A stretch of DNA of 64,000 nucleotides from NCBI GenBank assembly GCA_022559845.1, contig CM040124.1, forward strand, positions 69,959,491 through 70,023,490. Direction: 5' to 3'. The stretch comes from Amorphophallus konjac. Its lineage: Eukaryota; Streptophyta; Magnoliopsida; Alismatales; Araceae. Below the pieces are notes generated by a model that did no database searches, was not told the DNA's origin, and saw only the letters and a list, made by a program, of their open reading frames with translations. Of the stretch, positions 21,290 through 33,975 are shown one piece after another. Within the stretch, counting starts at the first letter, position 1. The number at the start of each line of letters is the position of its first letter. The position numbers and the translations under genes were made by a program.

Positions 21290-24200
21290 TGTCACGTCCC
21301 GAGCGCGGAAGGAACCCGTAGTACGTGACGAGTTTATATATCGATCATGTCAATCAGAGCATTAGTGTATTCGACACAAAGACAGAGTGCGCAAAAGTAC
21401 AGATAACCCAATCCTTTATTCAATCACAATCTTAAAGTACTTCTATTACAACCACTTAATGAAAGTACTAGGACTCAATAAAAGGAAAGAACAATGGTTG
21501 ACTCTATAAAGATAGAAAAGACAAGACTAGATAATTGCTTGGACGGTCGGAATGGCTCTAAACTCTTCACTCATTGTCATCCCCACCCGATTGTGTCCCG
21601 TCATCGGACTTATCTGAAAAATAGGGAAAACACTAGGTGAGCGAACGCTCAGTAAGAATTATATCTCAAGTGCTAGTTTGTTTTAAGTAAATTACATGGT
21701 ACATGAATGCAACATAGCTATGCATGTTCGCGTAAAATGACAATAGAGAATGTATATCAAGAGATAGTTGAATGAACTAGCATGTCTTTCAAGAACTCAT
21801 GTCAATATATATCAAGGTGATCAAGCACGTATATCTATCATGTCATGTCAAGAATTGGCAATCATGTTTCAAGCAAGTAAGAAAATACCCATTCCTGGTC
21901 ACGCAAGTCATGTCATGTCAAGTCAAGTACTGGATTGTGGAATGTCATTTAACTAGAACGACAAGTACTTCGGTGCAATGCCACACCATGATCATTACAG
22001 CTCCCATGGGCACAAGTACTTTCGGGTGCTCCTCCCAGGACCAGATCGGGCCCTATATGCGCAGGCATTGATCATGTATTTTTGACATCCACTATAGTTA
22101 TAGCCAATATGGAATTTCAAAGGAATAAGCTTGTAGGAACTTTAAGATAGATCTTGTGGAATAGAATCACAAGGATTGAACATGATGTGTAAGGACGTAC
22201 CACGATAATAACGGTATAACCACGATTCGCGTTGAAAACTAGGCAGAATCGGCTCCCTAATTGGGTGCCATGACATTAAGAATAAGCGCTCATAGAGATA
22301 TGGTCGCTCGTTCTTGTACATAATAAGGTAGATAGAATTAGTGTCCACAAGTATGGCACATAATTCTTAAGAAATATTAATGGCATGGTTTCCCATTCCA
22401 TTAATTCAAGGATATTCTCACGGCATCCAAATAGCATGTCATGAGGGCCGGTATACCATGTTTCTTTAGAGTGACATGGCAATTAAGTAGTGTCATGGGT
22501 TTTAAGGGTACAACCAGCTCAATCGGCCTTGAGGGAATCCAAGGCTACGAGGAGTCTTACGGAGGTCTCTATGATAAAATCACCAGTCCGAAGGAATGGA
22601 ATGTCCCGCGGAGGGTTCAATTATCACCGAGAAATAGTGGGGTAATCGATAAAACATTGTGAAACGTGGGACTATACTCACGGAATGGAATATAGTACCT
22701 ATACGTATAACCCACTGTCAAGGGTTACAGACAACCACGAAATCAAAAAACAGTACATTGACGCCTTAGATCACGTCTTCATTTCATGAAATAGTGCCCT
22801 GGGTAGGGTCGCTAGTTTAATATATAACGATTGTTCACTCAGTCGTTATATCCAGGTTCCATATTTATTAAAATCTGCAAAAATTCTTAATTCCAGATAT
22901 TATGTAAATGACGACTTGGCTTAAGTCTTTAATTCAGTAATTAGCGCCCTAATCAGGGGCGTCATATCTCAAATTGATGGCAGGGTGCATGTCGTTATTT
23001 CAAAATCCATGTAATTAGGTCATGCATAGATCAAAGTTCACAGGTTATCACTAATTAGCACCTGAGTGTGGGGGCGTTCATTCAATTGACGACCTGAAGG
23101 CGGTCGTTATTTATTTGTCATATGATATGCACCGGGCAGGTACAATCATAGACACATGATTTTTGAAATATGTCCAATCAAGAAACTAGAGACATGTTCA
23201 GACAGAGAAAAATAGCAGGAATCTAACAGTATACTCATGCATTAGGTTAGATGTCATGGTTCACAGTTATTAAATTTTGAACATGTGTAATTATTAATTA
23301 ACTAGCTAATTGACGACTATTTGCAAGGTCGTTATATCAAATAGCGCCCTAGCCTGGGTCGCTATTTACTGTATATGCAGAAATCACGAAAACCTGATAC
23401 GGCAAATCTCTCTAAGGATGTCTAACAACCTATATGCATGCAGAAGGCCTATTAATTCACAGGGTTTTGCTTAGAACTTGAGAACACCTACCTTTTGGTT
23501 GATTTGGATGATGGAACCGTGAGAAGAATGAAGGATCCACAATAAGAACAGTCTCAGTACGATACTCTGTTTTCAACAGAGTAACTGGGCAACAGCAGCA
23601 AGAAGAAGATAATAAAAGTAGCAGCAACAGCAGCTTGTTCTTCTAGCTCCAGTAGCCGAAGACAAGCAGCAGCAACTGCAACTGACGGCGAAGCACGGAA
23701 AGAAGCCTTCTTCTTTAAGAGCAGAAGAAGCAGCAGACTTCTTCTACGGCAACCACAACGAAAGCAGAATAGCAGCACAAGCCTCCTCCTCTAGGAAGAA
23801 GCAGAGAAAGAAAATAGAATTCTCTCCCCCACGTACAGCCAACGAAGAACAATCTTCAAGAGAACAGCAGGACCTCTTCCAAAAATAGGATCAGCAGAGG
23901 GTTCGATGGAGGGGGTTTGATATTTATAGAGAAGAGGTTTGATTGCGGGTTAGAGTTTGATTAGGATCAAAGTTTCCATGGAAGAATCCTAGTGTTATCT
24001 ATACTTCCCTATGTGTTAATCCCTTTCCAGATCAAAACCTTCCCGAATAGCATCCTAGTCCGAACAAAACACAGCAACGGTTTCCGTTTTTGATTCTGCA
24101 GGGAAATAGCGCCTAGAATAGAGGCGCACTTTAGGTAAATAACGCCCATGATAGAGGCGTCATTCATGTAATTGGCGCCTTCGTGAAGGGTCTTCAATTT

Positions 24201-24382
24201 ATGAAATGGCGCCTTAAGAGGCGGCGCTATTCAATTTTTTTGGCCCATTTATTGTATGATGTAAGCCCCATTAATTATATATATATATAAGTGGTTTAAA
24301 TATATATATATGAGTTAGGCCTTGAACCTTGGTTTAAATTTTCAATCTATTTACATTCCTTCAATTTACCAGAGTTGCTACA
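21290..24382 (-). repeat. 3' LTR of Tekay-1
   Basis: 3,093 bases. On the - strand it starts TGTAGCAAC and ends GGGACGTGACA. 22790-24240 contains many short inverted repeats of the TAGCGCC...GGCGCTA type, two of them perfect 8-base stems (22823-22850, 23339-23367). CAG/AAG-rich low-complexity sequence at 23580-23790 gives a Leu/Ala-rich open frame that I do not regard as a gene. An AT dinucleotide tract lies at 24276-24312, near the expected promoter on the - strand. Confidence 0.9.
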
Positions 24383-24400
24383 CCCTCCCCCACTTAAAAG
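24383..24400 (-). other. Polypurine tract of Tekay-1
   Basis: On the - strand the sequence CTTTTAAGTGGGGGAGGG runs directly into the 3' LTR. Confidence 0.82.
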
Positions 24401-24416
24401 AATTTGGTCCCCAAAT

Positions 24417-27413
24417 TCAATCGTATATAGATGTGGAGGGTGCGGAATACATACCGTTTTCAAATAAGTCGGGAAATCTCTTCTTCGTGGACTCCTCAGT
24501 CTCCCACGTGGCTTCTTGTTCTGAGCATTTACTCCATTGCACCTTTAGCATGGGAATCGTTTTGTTCCTCAGTGTACGAACCTCGCGATCGAGGATCTTC
24601 ATGGGCTTTTGTTCATATGTGAGATCTTTTTGAATCACCAGGTCACCATGATCGATGATATGTGACGGATCATGCACATACTTCTTTAACATGGATATGT
24701 GGAACACGTTATGAACTTCGGACAATTGAGGAGGCAAAGCGACTCGGTAAGCAACCTCGCCAACTCTTTCTAATATCTCAAAAGGTACGATAAACCTTGG
24801 TGTAAGCTTGCCCTTAACACCAAATCTCCTAATTCCACGTCCAGGTGATATCTTGAGAAATACGTGATCTCCGACTTGGAATTCGAGATCTCTTCTTCTT
24901 GTGTCAGCATAAGCCTTCTGTCTAGACTGAGCCACTTGAAGTCTCTCCCTAATCAACTGAATCTTTTCGGTGGTATCCCTTACCATATCTGGGCCTAAGA
25001 GTTGTTTCTCGCCAACTTCATCCCAGCACAAGGGTGATCGGCAACTCCTTTCGTACAAGGCTTCAAAAGGTACCATTTGTATGCTTGCCTGGTAACTATT
25101 GTTGTATGAAAACTCGACCAAAGGCAAGTGATCATGCCAGCTTCCACTAAAATCGATGATACAAGCTCTGAGCATATCTTCTACCACCTGATTCGTCCTT
25201 TCAGTCTGACCATCTGTTTGAGGATGAAAAGTAATACTAAAATTGAGTCTCGTCCCCAATGAATGTTGTAGACCCTTCCAAAAGTGAGAAGTAGAGCGCG
25301 GGTCTTGGTCAGACACGATTGATACAGGAACTCCATGTAATCTTACTATCTCTTTAATGTATAAAGCAGCAAGAACATCAACTGACCATCGGTTCTTAAT
25401 TGGCAAGAGTGTGCTGATTTGGTCAAACGGTCGATGATGACCCATATTCCATCATATCCTCCTTTAGATTTAGATAATCCCATAATAAAGTCCATACCGA
25501 TATCCTCCCACTTCCACTTGGGAATATCAAGAGGATGTAGCTTACCGGCAGGCTTTTGGTGTTCCGCCTTAACTTGTTGGCATGTGAGACAGCGAGACAC
25601 GAAGTCCGCTACTTCTCTTTTCATGTTGGGCCACCAAAAGGTCCTTTTCAAATCTTGGTACATTTTGGTATATCCTGGATGAATGGTGTACCTTGATCTG
25701 TGAGCTTCATCTAAGATCTTCTTCTTTAGCTCTGAACAATCTGGTATGCAAGTTCTATCTCTGAACAACAACCTTCCATCTGAGGCTATCTTGAAATCAG
25801 GTTGTTCTTCTATTTTGCCCTTGATTTCCACTAATACGGGGTCATTATCTTGAAGTCCTTGTATTTCAGAGAGTAGATCTGGCTGTATGCTCATATGTGA
25901 TAGCGTAACACACCTGCTCTCCTTGTCCATGCTTATATCAAGTCTAGTGAACTGTTCTAGCAACTTCCACTCCTGAATCATACAATTGGCTAATATTGCT
26001 CTTGGCTTCCGACTGAGGGCATCAACTACAGGATTACCCTTTCCAGGATGATATTGTATTATGAAGTCGAAGTCCTTGAGATATTCTAGCCAACGTCTCT
26101 GTCTCATATTCAATTCCTTTTGAGAGAAGAGATACTTGAGACTCTTGTGATCGGAGTATACAGTGAACTGCACTCTGTATAGGTAATGTCTCCAGATTTT
26201 TAATGCAAATACTACCGCAGCCAACTCCAAGTCATGAACTGGGTAGTTTTCCTCATACTTCTTCAATTGGCGGGAAGAGTAAGCTATAACTCTCCCTTGT
26301 TGCATTAAGACACATCCGAGGCCAATTCCAGACGCATCGGTGTATACCTGGAATTTCTCTCCTTCAATTATTAAAGCTAAGACTGGGGCAGTAGTTAGGT
26401 AATCCTTGAGAGCTTGAAAGCTTGTTTCACATTCCTCGCTCCATTCATAACGGATCTCCTTGCGAGTTAGCCTAGTGAGTGGTACGGCGATCTTGGAGAA
26501 GTCCTTGATAAATCGCCGGTAATAGCCTGCAAGACCCAAGAAACTACGGATCTCGCTAGCATTGGTCGGTCTTTCCCAATTCTTTACAGCTTCAACTTTT
26601 GATGGATCTACGGATAGTCCATCCTTTGAAATCACATGACCTAAGAAAGATACTTCTTCCAGCCAGAATTCACATTTACTGAGCTTTGCATATAATTGAT
26701 TTGTCCTCAATATCTGTAATGCAATCCTCAAATGCTCCTCATGCTCTTCTTTGGTCTTTGAATAAATCAATATATCATCAATGAAAACCACCACGAACTG
26801 ATCTAGATGAGGCCTGAATATACTATTCATCAACTGCATAAAGGCCGCAGGGGCATTTGTTAGTCCGAAAGGCATAACAACAAATTCATAGTGCCCATAC
26901 CTGCTTCTGAACGCGGTCTTATGAATGTCCTCATCTTTGATTCTTAGTTGGTGACATTCCGACCTGAGATCAATCTTCGAGAAATACTTGGATCCAGATA
27001 TTTGATCAAATAACTCATCGATTCTCGGCAGTGGATAGTTGTTCTTGATAGTGAGATGATTCAACTGTCGATAGTCGATGCATAACCTCATGGATCCATC
27101 TTTCTTCTTTACAAATAACACGGGTGCTCCCCACGGGGAAGTACTCGGCCTAATAAATCCCTTCTTTAGAAGTTTCATCAATTGTTCCTTTAACTCCTTG
27201 AGCTCGGCAGGGGACATCCTATATGGTGCCTTAGAAACTGGACCAGCACCAGGGACCAAGTCGATGGTGAAGGCCACTTCTCTTTGTGGGGGTAGTCCAG
27301 GCAATTCTTCCGAAAACACATCCGGAAATTCTTGTACAACTGGGATGTCCTCTATCTTAGACTCCGTGGTCTCCTTAATGGTGACAAAAGCAAGAAAGAT
27401 ACACATCCTTTCC
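24417..27413 (-). pseudogene. Tekay-1 pol: RT, RNase H, integrase, chromodomain
   Basis: Frame 1 (27406-25346) starts near the end of protease with [12 protein letters not shown]. It has RT with [27 protein letters not shown] and the catalytic FIDD (about 26770), RNase H with [10 protein letters not shown] and [10 protein letters not shown], and the integrase HHCC finger and start of the core. The frame changes near 25400. 25445-24417 then carries the rest of the core (VSDQDPR, HPQTDGQTERTNQ) and a C-terminal chromodomain-like part (ILDREVRTLRNK, ATWETEE). RT reads RSECHQ where the family normally has RSGYHQ, next to the active site. In working copies pol makes and integrates the DNA; the chromodomain is thought to direct insertion to chromatin. 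Confidence 0.88.
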
Positions 27414-28803
27414 TTATTAGCTTGCTAGCTCGAAGAGCCGATATAAGAGGTGACTTGCCTCGACTCTTAGGGCTAGTATAGACCAGTTCCGGGAAATCCT
27501 TGAAGGTAACCTTGCTGTTACGGCAATCAACAGTTGCCTGGTACTTGGATAACCAATCGGCTCTTAATATGATATCATAGTCCCTCATATCTAGGCATAT
27601 TAAGTCGATAGGTAGATTTCTTCCTTTTACTAAGACTTCGCAATTTTGGTAATGATGAACAATATTGGCTTCGTTTCCGAGAGGAGTCGAAATAACTAAT
27701 TTTATCCATTCCGGTTCCATAGGTAATGGGTCAGCAAACTTCTTGGAAATAAAAGAATGCGATGCACCAGTATCAAATAAGACATGTGCAGACTTGGAAC
27801 AAACTTGCAGTGTACCTTCTACTAGTCCGCCCTCGTCTTGATCTGCCTCCTTAATAGCTTGGAGACATGCACTCTTCGTCACCGGGCGCTTCCCGTCACC
27901 GGCTTGATCGTTGAGCAGGGGACAGTCGGGAATCCGATGATCACGGCTCCCACAACGAAGACAAGCTCCGATTTTTCTCCAACATTCGTCGGCCTTGTGT
28001 CCGGCCTCATCACAATATTTACACACCACTTTGGAAGGTGTGGTGGTGATGGAGAACGGCTTGTTGTTCTTCCTGACTTTCTTTTCCTGAGAGGGCTCTC
28101 CTTCATTGTTTGGCCTTTTCTTGTTGAAAGTGGTCTTGAAGGTACCGGAGCTAGTGACATGCTCCCTCTTATCTCTCCCATGAATCCTATCAGATAGTTC
28201 CGTGGCATCTTCTAGTAACTGGGCTCGGCGCACTATCTCCGAGTAGACTTGTATGTCCATCGGCGCCAGTTGTGTGATAAATTGAGGTCGAAGCCCATTT
28301 AGAAATCTTCTAACTTTCATCTTCTCGGTGTTTTGCGTACCTTGACAGCCTAGAGAATTGGGCCTCATATTCGGCCACTGACAAAGTTCTTTGTTTGAGT
28401 GAGGCGAATTCTGCGGCTTTCTTCTCTTGCACTCGGTCGATAAATATTTGTCGTTGAAGTACTCAGTGAATTCAGCCCATGTGATGGGTTCTTCGCCTAA
28501 GGTGGCTTCTATGGACTCTCACCAGGAACGGGTGTCTCTTTCTAATTGGAACGTTGCTAGCAATACCTTCTCTTCGTCCGTGCATTGCATAACACGGAAT
28601 ATCCTTTCCACTTCTCGGAGCCAATGCTCGGCATCATCGGGATCTGATGAGCCAATGAACCTTGGTGGGTTCATATTTCTAAAACTACGGTGGAGATCAC
28701 CAGCTCCACGGTTCACCGCTCCTTGCACCACTTGCTGTAGCGCCTGGGTCATGCCTTGGATAGTGCGTTGCATGTTACGCCACTGGGCACGTTCGGCAGC
28801 CAT
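27414..28803 (-). pseudogene. Tekay-1 gag and protease, frameshifted
   Basis: The ATG at 28803 opens Gag (PPRFIGSSDPDDAEHWL, then LLATFQLERDTRSW). An in-frame TGA at about 28519-28521 falls where the family has a second Trp. Sequence around 28440-28330 needs two compensating frame changes to match Gag, after which the first frame resumes with FLNGLRPQF. The nucleocapsid shows a CKYCDEAGHKADEC motif and a canonical CLRCGSRDHRIPDC knuckle. Protease follows with VLFDTGASHSFIS, intact at the catalytic Asp. The frame is lost again near 27410 at the junction with pol. Confidence 0.85.
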
Positions 28804-28959
28804 CGTCCTACAAGAGTTTTAAATAATTTATCAATATGAGATTGGCCAAGAGCTGGAGTACCTAAGTTACCTTAGCCCATAGTTCTACCCAATTCTCACC
28901 GGGTAAAGGTTTAAACCTATCCTTGGACTTGGGTTTCCTAGGAATTGAATATCCTAGAC

Positions 28960-28969
28960 TCTGATACCA
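28960..28969 (-). other. Primer binding site of Tekay-1
   Basis: TGGTATCAGA on the - strand, seven bases inside the 5' LTR, matches the usual initiator Met tRNA site of plant chromoviruses. 28804-28959 is the untranslated leader. Confidence 0.85.
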
Positions 28970-28976
28970 CAAAAAC

Positions 28977-31900
28977 TGTCACGTCCCGAGCGCGGAAGGA
29001 ACCCGGAGTGCGTGACGAGTTTATATATCGATCATGTCAATCAGAGCGTTAGTGTATTCGACACAAAGACAGAGTGCGCAAAAGTACAGATAACCCAATC
29101 CTTTATTCAATCACAATCTTAAAATACTTCTATTACAACCACTTAATGAAAGTATTAAGACTCAATAAAAGGAAAGTACAATGGTTGACTCTATAAAGAT
29201 ACAAAAGACAAGACAAGATAATTGCTTGGACGGTCGGAATGGCTCTAAACTCTTCACTCATTGTCATCCCCACCCGATTGTGTCTTGTCATCGGACTTAC
29301 CTGAAAAATAGGGAAAAACACTAGGTGAGCAAACGCTCAGTAAGAATTATATCTCAAGTGCTAGCTTGCTTTAAGTAAATTACATGTTACATGAATGCAA
29401 CATAGCAATGCATGTTCGCGTAAGAGAATGTATATCAAGAGATAGTTGAATGAACTAGCATGTCTTTCAAGAACTCATGTCAATATATATCAAGGTGATC
29501 AAGCACGTATATCTATCATGTCATGTCAAGAATTGGCTATCATGTTTCAAGCAAGTAAATAAATATCCATTCCGGGTCACGCAAGTCATGTCATGTCAAG
29601 TCAAGTACTGGATTGTGGAATGTCATTTAACTAGAACGACAAGTACTTCGGTGCAATGCCACACCATGATCAATACAACTCCCATGGGCACAAGTACTTT
29701 CGGGTGCTCCTCCCAGGACCAGATCGGGCCCTATATGCGCAGGCATTGATCATGTATTTTTGACATCCACTATAGTTATAGCCAATATGGAATTTCAAAG
29801 GAATAAGCTTGTAAGAACTTTAAGGTAGATCTTGTGGAATAGAATCACAAGGATTGAACATGATGTGTAAGGACGTACCACTATAATAACGGTATAACCA
29901 CGATTCGCGTTGAAAACTAGGCAGAATCGGCTCCTTAATTACGTGCCATGACATTAAGAATAAGCGCTCATAGAGATATGGTCGCTCGTTCTTGTACATG
30001 ATAAGGTAGATAGAATTAGTGTCCACAAGTATGACACATAATTCTTAAGAAATATTAATGGCATGGTTTCCCATTCCATTAATTCAAGGATATTCTCACG
30101 GCATCCAAATAGCATGTCATGAGGGCCGGTATACCATGTTTCTTTAGAGTGACATGGCAATTAAGTAGTGTCATGGGTTTTAAGGGTACAACCAGCTCAA
30201 TCGGCCTTGAGGGAATCTAAGGCTACGAGGAGTCTTACGGAGGTCTCTATGATAAAATCACCAGTCCGAAGGAATGGAATGTCCCGCGGAGGGTTCAATT
30301 ATCACCGAGAAATAGTGGGGTAATCGATAAAACATTGTGAAACGTGGGACTATACTCACGGAATGGAATATAGTACCTATACGTATAACCCACTGTCAAG
30401 GGTTACAGACAACCACGAAATCAAAAAACAGTACATTGACGCCTTAGATCACGTCTTCATTTCATGAAATAGTGCCCTAGGCAGGGTCGCTAGTTTAATA
30501 TATAACGATTGTTCACTCAGTCGTTATATCCAGGTTCCATATTTATTAAAATCTGAAAAAATTCTTAATTCCAGATATTATGTAAATGACAACTTGGCTT
30601 AAGTCTTTAATTCAGTAATTAGCGCCCTAATCAGGGGCGTCATATCTCAAATTGATGGCAGGGTGCATGTCGTTATTTCAAAATCCATGTAATTAGGTCA
30701 TGCATAGATCAAAGTTCACAGGTTATCACTAATTAGCACCTGAGTGTGGGGGCGTTCATTCAATTGACGACCTGAAGGCGGTCGTTATTTATTTGTCATA
30801 TGATATGCACCGGGCAGGTACAATCATAGACACATGATTTTTGAAGTATGTCCAATCAAGAAACTAGAGACATGTTCAGACAGAGAAAAATAGCAGGAAT
30901 CTAACAGTATACTCATGCATTAGGTTAGATGTCATGGTTCACAGTTATTAAATTTTGAACATGTGTAATTATTAATTAACTAGCTAATTGACGACTATTT
31001 GTACGGTCGTTATATCAAATAGCGCCCTAGCCTGGGTCGCTATTTACTGTATATGCAGAAATCACGAAAACCTGATATGGCAAATCTCTCTAAGGATGTC
31101 TAACAACCTATATGCATGCAGAAGGCCTATTAATTCACAGGGTTTTGCTTAGAACTTGAGAACACCTACCTTTTGGTTGATTTGGATGATGGAACCGTGA
31201 GAAGAATGAAGGATCCACAATAAGAACAGTCTCAATACGATACTCTGTTTTCAACAGAGTAACTGGGCAACGGCAGCAAGAAGAAGATAATAAAAGTAGC
31301 AGCAACAGCAGCTTGTTCTTCTAGCTCCAGTAGCCGAAGACAAGCAGCAGCAACTGCAACTGACGGCGAAGCACGGAAAGAAGCCTTCTTCTTTAAGAGC
31401 AGAAGAAGCAGCAGACTTCTTCTACGGCAACCACAACGAAAGCAGAATAGCAGCACAAGCCTCCTCCTCTAGGAAGAAGCAGAGAAAGAGAATAGAATTC
31501 TCTCCCCCACGTACAGCCAACGAAGAACAATCTTCAAGAGAACAGCAGGACGTCTTCCAAAAATAAGATCAACAGAGGGTTCGATAGAGGGGGTTTGATA
31601 TTTATAGAGAAGAGGTTCGATTGCAGGTTAGAGTTTGATTAGGATCAAAGTTTCCATGGAAGAATCCTAGTGTTTTCTATACTTCCCTACGTGTTAATCC
31701 CTCTCCAGATCAAAACCTTTCCGAATAGCATCCTAGTCCGAACAAAACACAGCAACGGTTTCCGTTTTTGATTCTGCAGGGAAATAGCGCCTAGAATAGA
31801 GACGCCCTTTAGGTAAATAGCGCCCATGATAGAGGCGTCATTCATGTAATTGGCGCCTTCGTGAAGGGCCTTCAATTTATGAAATGGCGTCTTAAGAGGG

Positions 31901-32063
31901 GGCGCTATTCAATTTTTTTTGGCCCATTTATTGTATGATGTAAGCCCCAGTAATTATATATATATATATAAGTGGTTTAAATATATATATATGAGTTAGG
32001 CCTTGAACTTTGGTTTAAATTTTCAATCTATTTACATTCCTTCAATTTACCAGGGTTGCTACA
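28977..32063 (-). repeat. 5' LTR of Tekay-1
   Basis: 3,087 bases, collinear with 21290-24382 apart from scattered substitutions and small indels. It carries the same hairpin series (about 30470-31920). The AT tract near 31960-31995 on the - strand may hold the promoter. Confidence 0.9.
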
Positions 32064-32068
32064 CGTCC

Positions 32069-32300
32069 AAGGTGACGGCTCTCGACGATAAGTAATAAAA
32101 GTTTCTTTTCTTTCTTCTTTTTCTCTCTTCTTTTTTCTTCTCTCTTTTTTGTTTCTCTCTTTCTTTCCTTCTTTTTATTTTTCTCTTTTTCCTTGTTTTT
32201 TTCCTCCTTTTTTTCTCTTTTCTTTCTTTCTCTTCTTTTTGTTTTTTTTCTCTCTTTTTTTTTTGCGTGTGCTCGATTCTTGATGATGCAAAGAAATTTG
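32069..32300. repeat. Pyrimidine-rich tract
   Basis: 32096-32265 is almost entirely C and T (mixed TTTCTTTCTTC words) on the + strand, directly after the Tekay-1 target duplication. No gene. Confidence 0.75.
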
Positions 32301-33306
32301 TGGATCCCCGGAACCTTCCTCTTGAGATAGATGGGGTATCATTGACTTTATAGATGCGGCTAATTCACTTACAATGTGAAGCTAGAAATTAGGAATTGGG
32401 TGAGCGACCTTCATGGCGTAAAAGTGTTGGAGCTAGGGTTGAATTCAGCTGCCCTTTGTAGTTTAGGGGCCTAGGATTAGAGTTGTAGTTAAGTTGGCTG
32501 ATCTTTGTGGTTTGGAAGCTAGAATTGAGGTTGAGTTGACCGACCTTTATGGTTTAGAGATCGCGGATTAGAATTGGGGTTGACTGACCTCTGTGGTCTG
32601 GAAGCTAGGGATTGGAATTGGGGTGTAGAATTTGTAGAGGCTGACTTTGATGGTTTGTGGCCAATGGTTAAAATTTAGGTGTGTTATTCTGAAACTTGTG
32701 ATCTGATAGTTTTGATGATGTGTTCGCCACGGTGGCACAAAGCCATCGGACAAAGACGTTCTAGAAGGTAGCCTATAATGATGATGCATTCCTCCTTTCT
32801 TTCTTTCTTTTTACATTATCAACTCCACCACCCTTTCAGATTTTCACCGGAGTTAGCCCCATTTTGCTTTTTCTAATGCGCCCTTTCGGGTTTTCACACT
32901 GAGGGGTTACCTATTTTTGTCTGAAACATCTTTCAGATTTTCACTCCAATGGGGTTTCATGACTTTTTTACCTTTAGGCAACCAACAAGTTAGATACCTA
33001 AGTCTGTCGTGACATCTCAATTTTAAGCCCCATTTTTTCTATTCTTTTTCTTCTTCTTCTTTTTTATTGTTGTTGTGTTGTTGTTGTTGCTTCTGATGTT
33101 CTTCTTATTTTTCTTCTTGTTGTTGTTGCTTGTTACTATAGCTATTTATTGTTGTTGGGACAAAGCATCTAGATTTCCATTGACCCTCCACTATAAGGAA
33201 GATGTAAGGCCAGTGACTTGTAAGCCCGTGGCCTTTTAACTTGAAAAGGGCTTGAAGATGAAGTTTGGATTTTGGAATGGTGACTGACCTGGAAGGGGTT
33301 TAGGTA
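32301..33306. repeat. Degenerate repeats, no gene
   Basis: 32390-32690 has GACCTTTRTGGTTT-AGAG/AAGC units like those at 2160-2740 and 19290-19640. 32820-32990 has repeated CCCTTTCRGGTTTTCAC words, which recur at 34380-34580 and 35260-35400. 33030-33150 is T-rich with TTGTTG runs. Confidence 0.6.
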
Positions 33307-33975
33307 CCATCATCATCATCATCATCATCATCATCAGAGCCTTATCCCAATTATTTGGGATCGACTACATGAATCATGTTCCGCCAAAGATTTCTATCAA
33401 GTGCTACAATCATATTTAAACCCAAGAAACTAATGTCCTTCCTAATAACATCGCACCATCTCATTTTAGGCCTTCCTCGAGCTCTTTTACCAGCATCCAA
33501 TAAGATTCGGTCGCATCTTTTAACCAGCGCTGAGTTAGGGCGACGAAGCACATGTCCAAATCACCTAGGTCAATTTTCTCTCATTTTACTATCAATTGGG
33601 GCTATCCCTAAGTCCTTACGGATGCGCTCATTCCTAATCTTGTCTTTCTTAGTCTTGCCACACATCCATCTCAACATCCTCATCTCTGCTACACACATTT
33701 TGTGAATGTGTTCCTTTCGTACTGCCCAACACTCGGTACCATATAACAGAGCAGGTCTCACAGTCGTTCTATAAAACCTCCCTTTGAGTTTCACAGGCAT
33801 ACGACGATCACAGAGGACTCCTGATGTGCTTCTCTATCTTAACCAGCCTGTCTTAATCCTATGTATAACGTCGTCATAAATCTCCCCATTCTCTTGTATG
33901 ATAGACCCTAAGTATCGAAAGCTACTACTCTTTGGAATGTTATGTCCATCAATTAGAACCATGACTTTGGTTTTT
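33307..33975 (-). pseudogene. 5'-truncated RTE-type LINE, 3' end of the RT protein
   Basis: On the - strand the translation carries the C-terminal part of plant non-LTR RT proteins: RYLGSIIQENGEI (about 33930-33880), FYRTTVRPALLYGTECWAV and MRMLRWMCGKTKKD (33800-33640), then RRPNSALVKRCD and RGRPKMRW (33551-33430). The frame changes near 33560. The 3' end is a trinucleotide tail, ATG repeats on the - strand (33308-33334), preceded by TTGGGATAAGGCTCTG. A simple trinucleotide tail of this kind suggests the RTE clade rather than L1. The upstream endonuclease and the RT active site are missing, as in most LINE copies that stop early during reverse transcription. Confidence 0.82.

Larger units (their letters stand above)
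21290..32063 (-). mobile_element. Complete Ty3/gypsy chromovirus Tekay-1 (Tekay/Del-like)
   Basis: Both LTRs (21290-24382 and 28977-32063) are present, with identical 5-base duplications CGTCC at 21285-21289 and 32064-32068. A TGGTATCAGA primer site (initiator Met tRNA type), gag, pol with C-terminal chromodomain-like region, and a polypurine tract follow in normal order on the - strand. Very long LTRs with this primer site and a chromodomain fit the Tekay/Del group. The first 370 bases of the two LTRs differ at about 13 positions; other parts look closer. The coding region has frameshifts and a stop, so this copy is defective. Confidence 0.92.

Noticed and set aside
23554..23778. Leu/Ala-rich open frame in the Tekay-1 LTR, repeated at 31232-31456
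   Set aside because: It comes from CAG/AAG low-complexity DNA in the LTR; its presence in both copies only reflects LTR identity.
33570..33800. Host gene frame
   Set aside because: Its sequence matches the C-terminal region of plant non-LTR reverse transcriptases and it is followed by the element tail.
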